A stretch of DNA of 64,000 bases from Streptomyces sp. JH14 (GTDB lineage: Bacteria > Actinomycetota > Actinomycetes > Streptomycetales > Streptomycetaceae), in the NCBI RefSeq assembly GCF_029428675.1, contig NZ_JAJNEL010000002.1:248001-312000 (forward strand). Direction: 5' to 3'. The first letter of the stretch is position 1, and every line of letters begins with the position of its first letter. The notes below the pieces were generated by a model. That model had not been told where the DNA came from. It saw only the letters and a program-made list of their open reading frames with translations, and did not search any database. Shown piece by piece: positions 17,033 through 25,461 of the stretch. The position numbers were made by a program, and so were the translations under genes.

Positions 17033-19237
17033 GTGTTCAGAAGACTGCTCCATGCCCAGACGGATCCGCCCCCCTCAAGAACCGCGCTAAGTGACCGACT
17101 CAGCGCGCACCCGGTGCTGATGGCGCTGATGGCCGTTGCCTTCACGGCCTTCGCATTCGCCGTTCCGGCCGCGTACGCGGCGGTGAGTCACGCGGAGGAG
17201 ACCGCAGCGACCCAGGTGCTCACCTGGACGGCCGGCAACGATTACATGAGCTACGCGTCAGCCCCCACCACCGCGGTGGCCGGCAACGCGACCATCGTGT
17301 TCGAGAGCAGCGCGGCGACCGGCAACACATCGGGGTTGTCGCACACCCTGACGTTCGACGTCTCGAACCCCGACTACAACAGCGACGTCAGCCTCAACAT
17401 CCTGGCGAGCCCCTTCGACTCCGAGGGAGGCAGGCACACGGTCGAAGTGACCCTCACACCTGGCATCTACCACTATTACTGTGCGATGCCGGGCCACCAG
17501 ATGATGTCGGGCGAGCTCATCGTCACCGCCCTGCCAGGCGACGACACCACTGCGCCGGATACGTCAGCGACGGTGTCGGGGACGAAGGACTCCGCCGGGA
17601 ACTATGTCGCCAGCGCGTCCGTGACGCTGACCGCTTCGGACACGGAGTCCGGTGTGGCCGAAATCGAGTACTCCCTCGACGGCGCCCCATACAGCGGCTA
17701 CACAGCACCGGTTGCAGTGAACAGCGTAGGACAGCACACACTGACCTACCGAGCGACCGACAAAGCAGGCAACACCGCGCCGGCGAAATCAGTCAACTTC
17801 ACCGTCGTAGCACCCGAACCACCGAAAGACACCACACCACCCGACACCTCCGCGACAGTCTCCGGAACCAAGAACTCCGACGGAAACTACGTATCGAACG
17901 CAACCGTCACAGTGACCGCCTCGGACACCGAATCCGGCGTCGCCGGAATCGAATACGCCCTCGACGGCACCTCATACAGCGGCTACACCACACCAGTTGA
18001 AATCAACAGCGTAGGACAGCACACACTGACCTACCGAGCAACCGACAAAGCAGGCAACACCGCGCCGGCGAAATCAGTCAACTTCACCGTCGTAGCACCC
18101 GAACCACCGAAAGACACCACACCACCCGACACCTCCGCAACAGTCTCCGGAACCAAAGACTCCGACGGAAACTACGTATCGAACGCAACCGTCACAGTGA
18201 CCGCCTCGGACACCGAATCCGGCGTCGCCGGAATCGAATACGCCCTCGACGGCGCCCCATACAACAACTACACAGCACCGGTTGAAATCAACAGCGTAGG
18301 ACAGCACACACTGACCTACCGAGCGACCGACAAAGCAGGCAACACCGCGCCGGCGAAATCAGTCAACTTCACCGTCGTAGCACCCGAACCACCGAAAGAC
18401 ACCACACCACCCGACACCTCCGCGACAGTCTCCGGAACCAAAGACTCCGACGGAAACTACGTATCGAACGCAACCGTCACAGTGACCGCCTCGGACGCCG
18501 AGTCCGGCGTCGCCGGAATCGAATACGCCCTCGACGGCGCCCCATACAACAACTACACAGCACCGGTTGCAGTGAACAGCGTAGGACAGCACACACTGAC
18601 CTACCGAGCGACCGACAAAGCAGGCAACACCGCGCCGGCGAAATCGGTCGACTTCACCGTGGTGGCGGCTCCGCCCGAGGACAGGACGCCGCCGCAGGTG
18701 GCGGCCTCCGTCTCCGGCACGAAGAACGACTCCGGTGACTACGTCGGCAGTGCGACGGTGACGGTAACGGCATCGGACACGGGGTCGGGTGTGGCCGGGA
18801 TCGAGTACTCCCTCGACGGCGGCCCCTACCTGCAGTACTCCGCACCGGTGGTGATCGACAGAGCCGGGAGCCACACCTTGCTCTACCGGGCCACCGACAA
18901 GGCCGGCAACACGGCCACTCCGCAGTCGCTGTCCCTCACCATCGTCGACAGCCAGCCGACCGGCTGTCCTGAAAGGGACGACCGCTCCACCGTGTTCCTC
19001 GGCTCGATCAACACTGGTGTCCCGAACCGCGTCACGACCAACGGCTGCACGGTCAACGAGCTGATCGAGGATCACCGGGCCTGGAACAACCATGGCTCGT
19101 TCGTCTCACACGTCGGGGAGATCGTCACGACGCTACGAAAGGAAGGGGTCCTCGACCAGCGGGAGGCCGCCCTGATCAAGAAGGCGGCCGGCCAGTCCGA
19201 CGTCGGCATGCCGAGGCACGGTACCGCCGGTCGCTGA
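17033..19237 (+). CDS. Secreted cupredoxin with OmpL47-type repeats and FIMAH domain
   Basis: The 734-residue protein starts at GTG 17033 after AAAGG; the frame stays open upstream without coding character. A signal segment (LMALMAVAFTAFAFAVPAAYA) precedes a plastocyanin-like domain (about 60-165) whose type 1 copper ligands can be seen: His in GLSHTLTFD, and Cys, His and Met in YYCAMPGHQMM. Five OmpL47-type beta repeats of 94-95 residues follow, each with ASDxESGVAxIEYxLDG and HTLTYRATDKAGN. A FIMAH domain (NHGSFVSHV) ends the protein, closely like that of the ThuA/dehydrogenase protein nearby. It probably shuttles electrons or binds copper at the cell surface, partnered with the divergent laccase. 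Confidence 0.88.
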   Translation: MFRRLLHAQTDPPPSRTALSDRLSAHPVLMALMAVAFTAFAFAVPAAYAAVSHAEETAATQVLTWTAGNDYMSYASAPTTAVAGNATIVFESSAATGNTSGLSHTLTFDVSNPDYNSDVSLNILASPFDSEGGRHTVEVTLTPGIYHYYCAMPGHQMMSGELIVTALPGDDTTAPDTSATVSGTKDSAGNYVASASVTLTASDTESGVAEIEYSLDGAPYSGYTAPVAVNSVGQHTLTYRATDKAGNTAPAKSVNFTVVAPEPPKDTTPPDTSATVSGTKNSDGNYVSNATVTVTASDTESGVAGIEYALDGTSYSGYTTPVEINSVGQHTLTYRATDKAGNTAPAKSVNFTVVAPEPPKDTTPPDTSATVSGTKDSDGNYVSNATVTVTASDTESGVAGIEYALDGAPYNNYTAPVEINSVGQHTLTYRATDKAGNTAPAKSVNFTVVAPEPPKDTTPPDTSATVSGTKDSDGNYVSNATVTVTASDAESGVAGIEYALDGAPYNNYTAPVAVNSVGQHTLTYRATDKAGNTAPAKSVDFTVVAAPPEDRTPPQVAASVSGTKNDSGDYVGSATVTVTASDTGSGVAGIEYSLDGGPYLQYSAPVVIDRAGSHTLLYRATDKAGNTATPQSLSLTIVDSQPTGCPERDDRSTVFLGSINTGVPNRVTTNGCTVNELIEDHRAWNNHGSFVSHVGEIVTTLRKEGVLDQREAALIKKAAGQSDVGMPRHGTAGR
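17543..18960 (+). repeat. Five tandem 285-bp coding repeats
   Basis: Units begin at 17543, 17828, 18113, 18398 and 18680; the first three steps are exactly 285 bp, the fourth 282. Units 2-4 are almost identical at the DNA level with unusually A-rich wobble positions for this genome, whereas the outer units 1 and 5 are diverged and GC-biased. This pattern indicates recent internal amplification or gene conversion. Confidence 0.85.
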
Positions 19238-19315
19238 GTCACGGCCGGGCGGGTGACGCCGCCTGAGCCGTGTGCCTCGGCCGGCCGCGGCAGCGGCCCG
19301 CCCAGCGCACCAAAA

Positions 19316-19353
19316 CCGATGGGGTGGAGAGCTGGACAGCTCCACCCCATCGG
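19316..19353 (+). terminator. Terminator of the cupredoxin gene
   Basis: Perfect 14-bp stem CCGATGGGGTGGAG / CTCCACCCCATCGG with a 10-nt loop, 79 bp past the stop, preceded by an A-run that would serve as U-tract for the opposite strand. The remaining 19354-19604 holds no gene. Confidence 0.75.
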
Positions 19354-19604
19354 GCCTGGCCGCCTCCACAAGAGCCTGGGCGGCAACGAGACTGTGCTGC
19401 TTCGAACCGGCTTTGCCCATCTGCTGATGAGATGAGCGTCCTGTGACTCGGTGCACAGGTTTCTTTTGCCCTCGACGGCACGGTGCTACGGTCCGGTGGA
19501 AGGCGCACCCCCCCAAGCACCGGGCATGCGAACGGCTCTGACCACGGCCGGGGCGGCGTGAGGAGTACGACGGTTCGATCGGCCAATATGCATCAGGCCT
19601 GGCT

Positions 19605-19640
19605 GCTCCGCCCGCCGTGCGGTGGACCGGCGGGCGGAGC
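19605..19640 (-). terminator. Cellulase terminator
   Basis: Perfect 13-bp stem GCTCCGCCCGCCG / CGGCGGGCGGAGC with a 10-nt loop, 15 bp beyond the cellulase stop. Confidence 0.8.
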
Positions 19641-19654
19641 GCAACCCGTACGGA

Positions 19655-21583
19655 TCAGGGTTCCGTGCCCCAGGCCAGCGCGCCTCCGATGTACGCCGTG
19701 ACCTGAGTCGCGTCCGCGAAGGACGTGTTCGAGCCGCGGCTGTAGTCGTTCGTCTCGTTGAAGGCCGACCAGTCGGTCTTGTTGAAGCGGCTCTGGATCT
19801 CGCCGGTCGAGGCGCCGGGGGCCAGCGATCCGGCTCCCGTGGTGAAGGAGAACTCCACGTAATGGTCGGCGGAGGCTCCCGGTGCGGCGGAGACCACCTT
19901 CGCAGTGATGTTCGACGTGCCGAGCTGCGCCCAGTCGATCGAGGTGCTGAACGTGCTCGCCCCGCCGTCCCCGGTGAACCAGTAGCGGACCGTCACCGTC
20001 GACAGGTTCAGCGCGCCGGTGCCGGTGTTGACCAGCTGCAGCCCCGGCTTGATCTGGTTGTCGGACGGTGCAGAGTCGTTGTTCTTGTACTGGACCTTCA
20101 CCGAGCCGGAACTGCCGGTACCGCCGGTGGTGGTCGCGGTGACGGCGGCGGAGGCCGGCGAGGTATTGCCCGCCGCGTCCTTGGCCTTGACCGTGTAGCT
20201 GTAGGCGGTCGACGGCGTCAGCTGCGAGTCGGTGAAGGTCGTGCCGGTTGCCGAGCCTGCCAGGGCGCCTCCGCGGTAGACGTCGTAGCCCGTCACGCCC
20301 GTGTCGTCGGTCGAGGCCGTCCAGGACAGGGACGCCGCGCTGGGCGTCGTGCTGGTGACCGTCAGCCCGGTCGGGGTGCTCGGGGGCGTCGTGTCGCCGT
20401 TGCCCCCGCCGCCACCGAAGCCCGGTGCCTTGATGGACTGCAGATAGCCGTCCTTCGTCGTGTTGACGGTGGTCCAGTCGTCGTTGAGGATGCCGCCCGT
20501 GTCACCCGAGTTGGGGTTGACGCACCAGAACGTCCAGTGGAAGCTGTCCGCGCCGTACTGCTCGGTGGGCCGGAGATAGTCGACGAGCGCGTGCAGCCAC
20601 GTCTGGTCCGTGGCCGACTGCAGGGTGGTGCCGAACTCCCCCAGCCACACCGGGGCCGTGTTGTTCTTGAACAGATAGCCCCAGTTCTTGTCCCAGATGC
20701 CGGGCATGTTGGCGGGGAAGGCCGGGTCGCTGAACCAGCTCTGCTGCGCCACGCTCGTCGCGTAGTCGTGCGCCGAGTAGACAAGCCGGCCGGCGACATC
20801 GAGGCGGACCGGGAAGCTGCCCGCTCCCTGCAGATTGCCACCCCACCAGTACGAGCTCCCGTTGAAGCTCTGCACTCCCTCGACAAAGATCAGCAGCGCG
20901 GGGTTGACCGACAGCACGGCGTTGCCCGCCCGCTCGGCCGCGAGCCGCCAGTCGACGGAGGTGTCGCCGCAGCCCCAACACGCCGGGTCGTGCGGCTCGT
21001 TGTGCAGATCGATCCCGATCACCGTGGAGTCGCCCTGGTAGCGCTGGGCAACCGCCTTGAGGTCGGCGATCCAGGTGGACTCGGGCACGCTGCTGGTGTA
21101 CCAGAGCGCGGACTGGCCACCGGAGTCCGGCCGGTGCCGGTCCAGGATGACCTTCAGACCGATCTGCCCCGCGTACGCGACGATCTTGTCCATGACCTGG
21201 AGGGGGGAGAGACCCTGGAGATCCTGGTTCTTGGTGTAGTCGATACTCGCTGCCGCGGCGCCCGGCTTGAAGATGTCGTCGGAGTACGGCATCCGGATGG
21301 TGTTGTAGTCGAGCGACTTGATCTGGTTCAGCATGTCCTGGTAATTGCGGGCCCACAGGCCATGAGCGACCTGGTTGGTGGTCTCGAAGCCGAACCAGTT
21401 GATGCCGGCGATACGGACGGGGCTGCCCGCCGAGTCGAGGATCTGCCGTCCGTTGGTATGCCAGTAGCCGCCGCCGGCGGCCGCCGCGCTCGGCGCCGTG
21501 AAAAGGAGTGACAGCGTCGAGAGGAGGAGCGCGAGCAAGGTGGCGAGTGCGGCCCGGGGGCGCGCGGCCTGTCTGCTTGGCAC
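19655..21583 (-). CDS. Secreted GH5 endoglucanase with FN3 and CBM3 modules
   Basis: The 642-residue enzyme should hydrolyse beta-1,4-glucan outside the cell. A signal peptide (ATLLALLLSTLSLLFTAPSAAAA) leads to a GH5 TIM barrel at about 40-370: GINWFGFET, IRMPYSDD, GIDLHNEPHD with the acid/base Glu, and VWLGEFGTT with the nucleophile Glu. A Gly-rich linker, an FN3 module (TPPSTPTGLTVTSTT) and a CBM3 domain (VKVQYKNNDSAPSDNQIKPG) follow. The GTG at 21583 has a GGAG site and opens directly into the signal peptide. A CebR operator 62 bp upstream predicts cellobiose/cellotriose induction. It is monocistronic. Confidence 0.93.
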   Translation of the reverse strand: MPSRQAARPRAALATLLALLLSTLSLLFTAPSAAAAGGGYWHTNGRQILDSAGSPVRIAGINWFGFETTNQVAHGLWARNYQDMLNQIKSLDYNTIRMPYSDDIFKPGAAAASIDYTKNQDLQGLSPLQVMDKIVAYAGQIGLKVILDRHRPDSGGQSALWYTSSVPESTWIADLKAVAQRYQGDSTVIGIDLHNEPHDPACWGCGDTSVDWRLAAERAGNAVLSVNPALLIFVEGVQSFNGSSYWWGGNLQGAGSFPVRLDVAGRLVYSAHDYATSVAQQSWFSDPAFPANMPGIWDKNWGYLFKNNTAPVWLGEFGTTLQSATDQTWLHALVDYLRPTEQYGADSFHWTFWCVNPNSGDTGGILNDDWTTVNTTKDGYLQSIKAPGFGGGGGNGDTTPPSTPTGLTVTSTTPSAASLSWTASTDDTGVTGYDVYRGGALAGSATGTTFTDSQLTPSTAYSYTVKAKDAAGNTSPASAAVTATTTGGTGSSGSVKVQYKNNDSAPSDNQIKPGLQLVNTGTGALNLSTVTVRYWFTGDGGASTFSTSIDWAQLGTSNITAKVVSAAPGASADHYVEFSFTTGAGSLAPGASTGEIQSRFNKTDWSAFNETNDYSRGSNTSFADATQVTAYIGGALAWGTEP

Positions 21584-21645
21584 GGTGGAGCTCCTTTCGG
21601 GTGGGGGCCCCGCACCCCCGTCCCAGGGGATACGGCGAAAGTCTG

Positions 21646-21659
21646 TGGGAGCGCTCCCA
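21646..21659. promoter_or_regulatory. CebR operator
   Basis: TGGGAGCGCTCCCA is exactly the 14-bp palindrome known to bind the streptomycete cello-oligosaccharide repressor CebR. It lies 62 bp upstream of the cellulase start. Confidence 0.9.
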
Positions 21660-21761
21660 TGTTTCCGCTTTTGAAGCAGACCTGTCAAGAATGCATCGGA
21701 TCCCGACGGCATACGTCAGGCGGCCGGGAAGGCGAGGGCGGCACTGGCTACTCGGGCCTCG

Positions 21762-22259
21762 TCACCATGCTCCGGTGTTGAACTCGCGCTCGCCGGAGAA
21801 GGAATGGCCGCCCTGAATGCTGCTGCTGATCCGATCGATGAGGTCAAGGGCGTGCACCAAGGCGCGCCGGTCCTCCTCGTCCAGCGTTTCCTCCAGCGCG
21901 TCGGCGAGCACGCCGACGCGCTGACGGCGGTCCGCGCCGAGCGCCTTCTTCCCCGCTTTCGTCAGAGTGAGGACCTTCCTGCGGGCATCGCCCGGATCAG
22001 GGCGTGAGGCCAGGAAGCCGGCCTCGGTCAGTTCTCTGACGGTCGCGGCCATCGTCTGGTGGCGCACTCCGCGGGTCGCCGCCAGGTCGGCCGTGGTCAT
22101 CGGCCCCCGCGTGTCGAGGAGGCCGAGCACCGCCGCCGGAACGGATGCGAGCTGATCGACGGTACGGGCGCTACGGACCAGGGTGCCGACAACCGCCCGG
22201 AGGCGGACGGCCAACTCGTAGGAGAGGGGGGCCGGTTCGTTCGAAAGCGCGTCGTTCAC
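21762..22259 (-). CDS. MarR family transcriptional regulator
   Basis: The 165-residue protein has the MarR winged helix: PAAVLGLLDTRGPMTTADLAATRGVRHQTMAATVRELTEAGFLASRPDPGDARRKVLTLTKAG, the last part being the DxRxxxxxLT wing. The GTG at 22259 follows GAGGGA. It is transcribed away from an MBL-fold hydrolase gene, with a 35-bp perfect palindrome between them, the expected site for autorepression and control of the neighbour. Confidence 0.9.
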   Translation of the reverse strand: MNDALSNEPAPLSYELAVRLRAVVGTLVRSARTVDQLASVPAAVLGLLDTRGPMTTADLAATRGVRHQTMAATVRELTEAGFLASRPDPGDARRKVLTLTKAGKKALGADRRQRVGVLADALEETLDEEDRRALVHALDLIDRISSSIQGGHSFSGEREFNTGAW

Positions 22260-22280
22260 ATCCCTCAGCCTAGCAAAGGC

Positions 22281-22315
22281 ATACAGGGGGCACTGTATTA
22301 CAGTGCCCCCTGTAT
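22281..22315. promoter_or_regulatory. MarR-type operator, 17-bp perfect arms
   Basis: ATACAGGGGGCACTGTA and its exact complement flank a single T. Arms contain a nested TACAG...CTGTA dyad. The palindrome overlaps the region where both divergent promoters must lie, next to a TGTATATATT stretch. Confidence 0.8.
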
Positions 22316-22363
22316 ATATTGCGCAGTGGAGGGCCCTGTACATCACACCGATAGGAGCCGGCA

Positions 22364-23005
22364 GTGCAGCTGATCAAGCACGCCCACGCATGTGTGTCGC
22401 TGGTCAAGGACGGTGGGCGGATCGCCATCGACCCGGGCACGTTCACCCCTGACGCGAAGGAGGTGGTGGCCGCCGCCGACGCCGTCCTGATCACGCACGA
22501 ACACTTCGACCACTTCGACGAGGACCTGATCGCCCGGGCCCTGGACGCCCGCCCCGGCCTGCGGGTCTACGGACCGGCCCGTGTGGTCGGACGCTGGGCG
22601 GCCCGGCGCGGCCAGGTCATCGCGGTCGCGGACGGCGACCGCCTCGACGTCGCCGGTTTTGACGTGGCGGTGTCCGGCGACCTGCATGCCGCGATCCACC
22701 GCGACATCCCCCGCGTCGCCAACGTCGGCTACCTCGTCGACGGCCGGGTCTACCACCCCGGCGACGCGTACCACGTACCGCCCGCGGCCGTCGACACGCT
22801 GCTGCTGCCCACCAGCGGACCGTGGACCCAGCTCGGCCAGGCGGCCGACTACGTACGCGAGGTCGCCCCCAACCGTCTCGTCCAGATCCACGAGATCATG
22901 CTCAGCCGGACCGGCCAGGAGTCGATGGCCCGGTTCCTGAGCCCGGCGGCGCTGACCGAGATGCCTCTGACCATCGTCCCGGAGGGGGAGGCGATCACCG
23001 TGTGA
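22364..23005 (+). CDS. MBL-fold metallo-hydrolase (UlaG-like)
   Basis: The 213-residue protein is a metallo-beta-lactamase-fold hydrolase of the UlaG/L-ascorbate-6-P lactonase-like group. Motifs: HAHACVSL near the N-terminus, LITHEHFDHFDED (HxHxDH variant HEHFDH), the His in SGDLHAAIH, HPGDAY with the bridging Asp, and the terminal QIHEIML His. The GTG at 22364 follows AGGAG. It is divergent from a MarR regulator and probably repressed by it. The substrate is unknown. Confidence 0.88.
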   Translation: MQLIKHAHACVSLVKDGGRIAIDPGTFTPDAKEVVAAADAVLITHEHFDHFDEDLIARALDARPGLRVYGPARVVGRWAARRGQVIAVADGDRLDVAGFDVAVSGDLHAAIHRDIPRVANVGYLVDGRVYHPGDAYHVPPAAVDTLLLPTSGPWTQLGQAADYVREVAPNRLVQIHEIMLSRTGQESMARFLSPAALTEMPLTIVPEGEAITV

Positions 23006-23186
23006 TCCCGGCCGGCTGCGCTGCCCTGCGCCGGGAGGCTGCGGGATGCCGGCGCTCACCGCAGCTGAGGCCGCTCAGCGCCGGGATGTTGCCAACTCGA
23101 CCACCCCGCCGACCCCTTGCAGCGCGCCGCCTTCACCTCACATCGGGTTGAGGTCGGAGAAGGCTCCATGACCGGGACGGGGACGG

Positions 23187-23874
23187 TCAGTCGGCAAGGT
23201 CTGCGGCTTGCTGACGCAGGGCGCGCGCCAGCGCCTGCGCGGGTGTCCCGAGGGGACCCGGCATGCGCACCAGGCCGACGCGTCGTACCTCCTCCGCGAC
23301 GCCTTCGACGGGCACGAGGCGTACGCCGGGCGGGACGGCGGGCAGCAGCGTCGGCGTGGCTGTGGTGATGCCGGTGCCGGCCGCGACCAGGTGGAGCTCG
23401 GTCAGCCAGTCGCGAGCGGCGTGGCGGACCGTGGCCGGCCGGGCAGACCGGGCCAGACGCCGAGCAGTGGCTCGTCCGTGGTGCCTGAACTGGCGAGTCA
23501 CGGTTCGCGTGCCATCTCCTCGACACTGACGCTGCCCCCCGTTCGGCGAGCGGGCCGCCTACCGGCACCACCACGGCCGGGTGCGCTTCCTGCAGCGGCT
23601 CGACGCTCAGGGGTGGATCGTCCAGCACGTCCAGGCTCCGCCCCCGCTGGCGGATCGTCTCGTAGAGCCGATCCAAGTCGGCCAGGTTGGAGATGCCGCT
23701 CGCCACCGCGGCGGCCGCCGAACCGATCACTTCGACGGCCGCGTCGAGTTCGGTCTTGTGCCGGCCCGTGGTGAACACGTGCGCACCCTCGGCCGCCAGC
23801 CGTACGGCACTGGCCAGTCCGATCCCCGAGCCACCTCAGGTGACGAGAACGGTCTTCCCCTCAAGCAGTCCCAT
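23187..23874 (-). pseudogene. Chimeric SDR / LysR pseudogene
   Basis: From an ATG at 23874 the minus strand encodes the start of a short-chain dehydrogenase (MGLLEGKTVLVT), but codon 13 is TGA where the cofactor motif TGGGSGIG needs Gly. The SDR sequence then continues (GSGIGLASAVRLAAEG, FTTGRHKTELDAAVEV) to RGRSLDVL near 23640. There it switches to the effector domain of a LysR regulator (LDDPPLSVEPLQEAHPAVVVPV), which frameshifts and ends in LTELHLVAAGTGITTATPTLLP. Two unrelated genes were fused by a deletion and both are dead. Confidence 0.7.
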
Positions 23875-23989
23875 GCGGACAACCCCCTTCTACTTCCACA
23901 TCGATCGATTCGGAAGAGGTGTGCTGCGGCTGCGAAGGCCGAGCGGTGTTGACGTCGCCACACCGGCGGGGCCCCGCCCATCGCCGAGA

Positions 23990-24373
23990 TCAACCCGCCG
24001 GGCGAACCCGAGCAGGAGTAGCGGCTTCCGCCGCCTCCTGGAAGTCGGCGATGTCCCCGCCGTACTCCCTCGCCCAGTTCGTCAGGACCTCGATGGGCTC
24101 GATGAGGGTCCGGCCGAGGTCGGTGAGGCTGTACTCGACCCGCCGCGGCGCTTCGGCATGGCGGTCGACCAGGCCGTACTGCTGGAGCCGGCGCAGCGTT
24201 TGGGTGAGGACCTTGCGCGAGACGCCGCCGATGAGGTCGACGAGCTCACCATGCCTGCGAGGCTTCTGGCTGAGCCCGAAGAGCGCGAGCACGGCCCATT
24301 TGTCGGAGATGATCTCGACCGCCAGACGCGTGGGGCAGTCGGCGAGGGAAGTTGCTCCGTTCACGTTCTGCAT
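23990..24373 (-). CDS. HxlR family transcriptional regulator
   Basis: The 127-residue protein is a HxlR-type winged helix regulator: CPTRLAVEIISDKWAVLALFGL, with the family Cys near the N-terminus that can sense thiol stress, RRHGELVDLIGGVSRKVLTQTLRRLQQYGLV as the recognition region, and the wing RRVEYSLTDLG. It diverges from an NADPH-dependent oxidoreductase gene 86 bp away, a layout typical of quinone- or aldehyde-responsive HxlR/oxidoreductase pairs. Confidence 0.9.
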   Translation of the reverse strand: MQNVNGATSLADCPTRLAVEIISDKWAVLALFGLSQKPRRHGELVDLIGGVSRKVLTQTLRRLQQYGLVDRHAEAPRRVEYSLTDLGRTLIEPIEVLTNWAREYGGDIADFQEAAEAATPARVRPAG

Positions 24374-24459
24374 GGAAATCGAAGGTACCAGGAGGTAACG
24401 CACGGCTCCGTAACGTCTTCCGCGAGCAACCAGCCGGCACCACATACGGAGGAGTCACC
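24374..24459. promoter_or_regulatory. HxlR/oxidoreductase divergent promoter
   Basis: An 86-bp gap with GGTACC followed 4 bp later by GGTAAC and, downstream, CGTAAC; these repeated GTAnC steps may be the HxlR sites. The assignment is tentative. Confidence 0.35.
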
Positions 24460-25449
24460 ATGCCACGAGTCGTTGTGTTCGACGAGTTCGGCGGGCCGGA
24501 GGTCATGCAGGTGGTCGAGGAGCCCGTCGTCGAACCCGCAGCCGACGAGGTCCGGGTCAGGATCGAGGCGTTCGCCGTCAACCCGCTCGACCAGATGATG
24601 CGTTCCGGCACCTCGCCCGCGCCCATCCCGCTGCCGCACGCACGCCTCGGTGTCGAAGGAACCGGTGTCGTCGACGCGCTGGGCCCCGGGACCACCGGGC
24701 TGAAGATCGGCGATCCGGTCATCCTCACGGCCGTTCCGGACGCGAGCGCCAGGGGCAGCTACGCCGACTACACCACGGTCCCCGCGAGCCAGGTCGTCGC
24801 CCGGCCGGCCGGGCTCGGAATCACGGAGGCGGCGGCGATCTGGGTCGCCTACTCCACCGCCTACGGCGCGCTCGTCGAGAAGGCGAGGATGCAGCCCGGC
24901 GACCACGTCCTCATCACTGCCGCGTCCGGCGGCGTCGGCCGGGCGGCGATGCAGATCGCCAATCAGATCGGCGCCGTGCCCATCGCCGTCACGCGGCACG
25001 CCGCGAGGAAGGACGAGCTGCTCGCCGCCGGCGCCGCCGCGGTCGTCGCCACCGACCACGCGGACATCGTCGAAGCCGTCGGCCACCACACCAGCGGGAC
25101 CGGCGCGGACATCGTCCTCGACCTTGTCATGGGCCCCGGCCAGCAGGATCTGCTGAAGGCGGCCCGCCCCGGCGGAACACTGGTCGCGGCAGGCTTTCTG
25201 GACCCGCGGCCCACATCCTTCCCGGCAGGCCCGCCGCTCACGATCTTCAGCTACCGGAGCTTCGAGCACACCCTCGACGCCGTCGTGGTGAAGCGCATGG
25301 CGGCCTTCCTGAACGCCGGTGTGCACCTCGGTGCACTGCGGCCCGCCGTCGACGACAAGATGTTCTCCCTCGACGACGTCGTCGAGGCACACCGCCACCT
25401 CGAGAAGGGGCTGCACGCCGGGAAGAAGATCGTCGTGACGACCTCCTGA
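24460..25449 (+). CDS. NADPH-dependent quinone oxidoreductase-like protein (MDR family)
   Basis: The 329-residue enzyme is a zinc-lacking medium-chain dehydrogenase/reductase: the N-terminal GroES-like domain has VRIEAFAVNPLDQMMRSG and LGVEGTGVVDALG, and the Rossmann domain has HVLITAASGGVGRAAMQIANQIGA. No zinc-binding Cys cluster is present. Such enzymes reduce quinones or alkenals with NADPH. The ATG at 24460 follows GGAGGAG. It is probably controlled by the divergent HxlR regulator and converges on the response regulator gene with a 12-bp gap. Confidence 0.9.
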   Translation: MPRVVVFDEFGGPEVMQVVEEPVVEPAADEVRVRIEAFAVNPLDQMMRSGTSPAPIPLPHARLGVEGTGVVDALGPGTTGLKIGDPVILTAVPDASARGSYADYTTVPASQVVARPAGLGITEAAAIWVAYSTAYGALVEKARMQPGDHVLITAASGGVGRAAMQIANQIGAVPIAVTRHAARKDELLAAGAAAVVATDHADIVEAVGHHTSGTGADIVLDLVMGPGQQDLLKAARPGGTLVAAGFLDPRPTSFPAGPPLTIFSYRSFEHTLDAVVVKRMAAFLNAGVHLGALRPAVDDKMFSLDDVVEAHRHLEKGLHAGKKIVVTTS

Positions 25450-25461
25450 GGCCGTGCCGGC

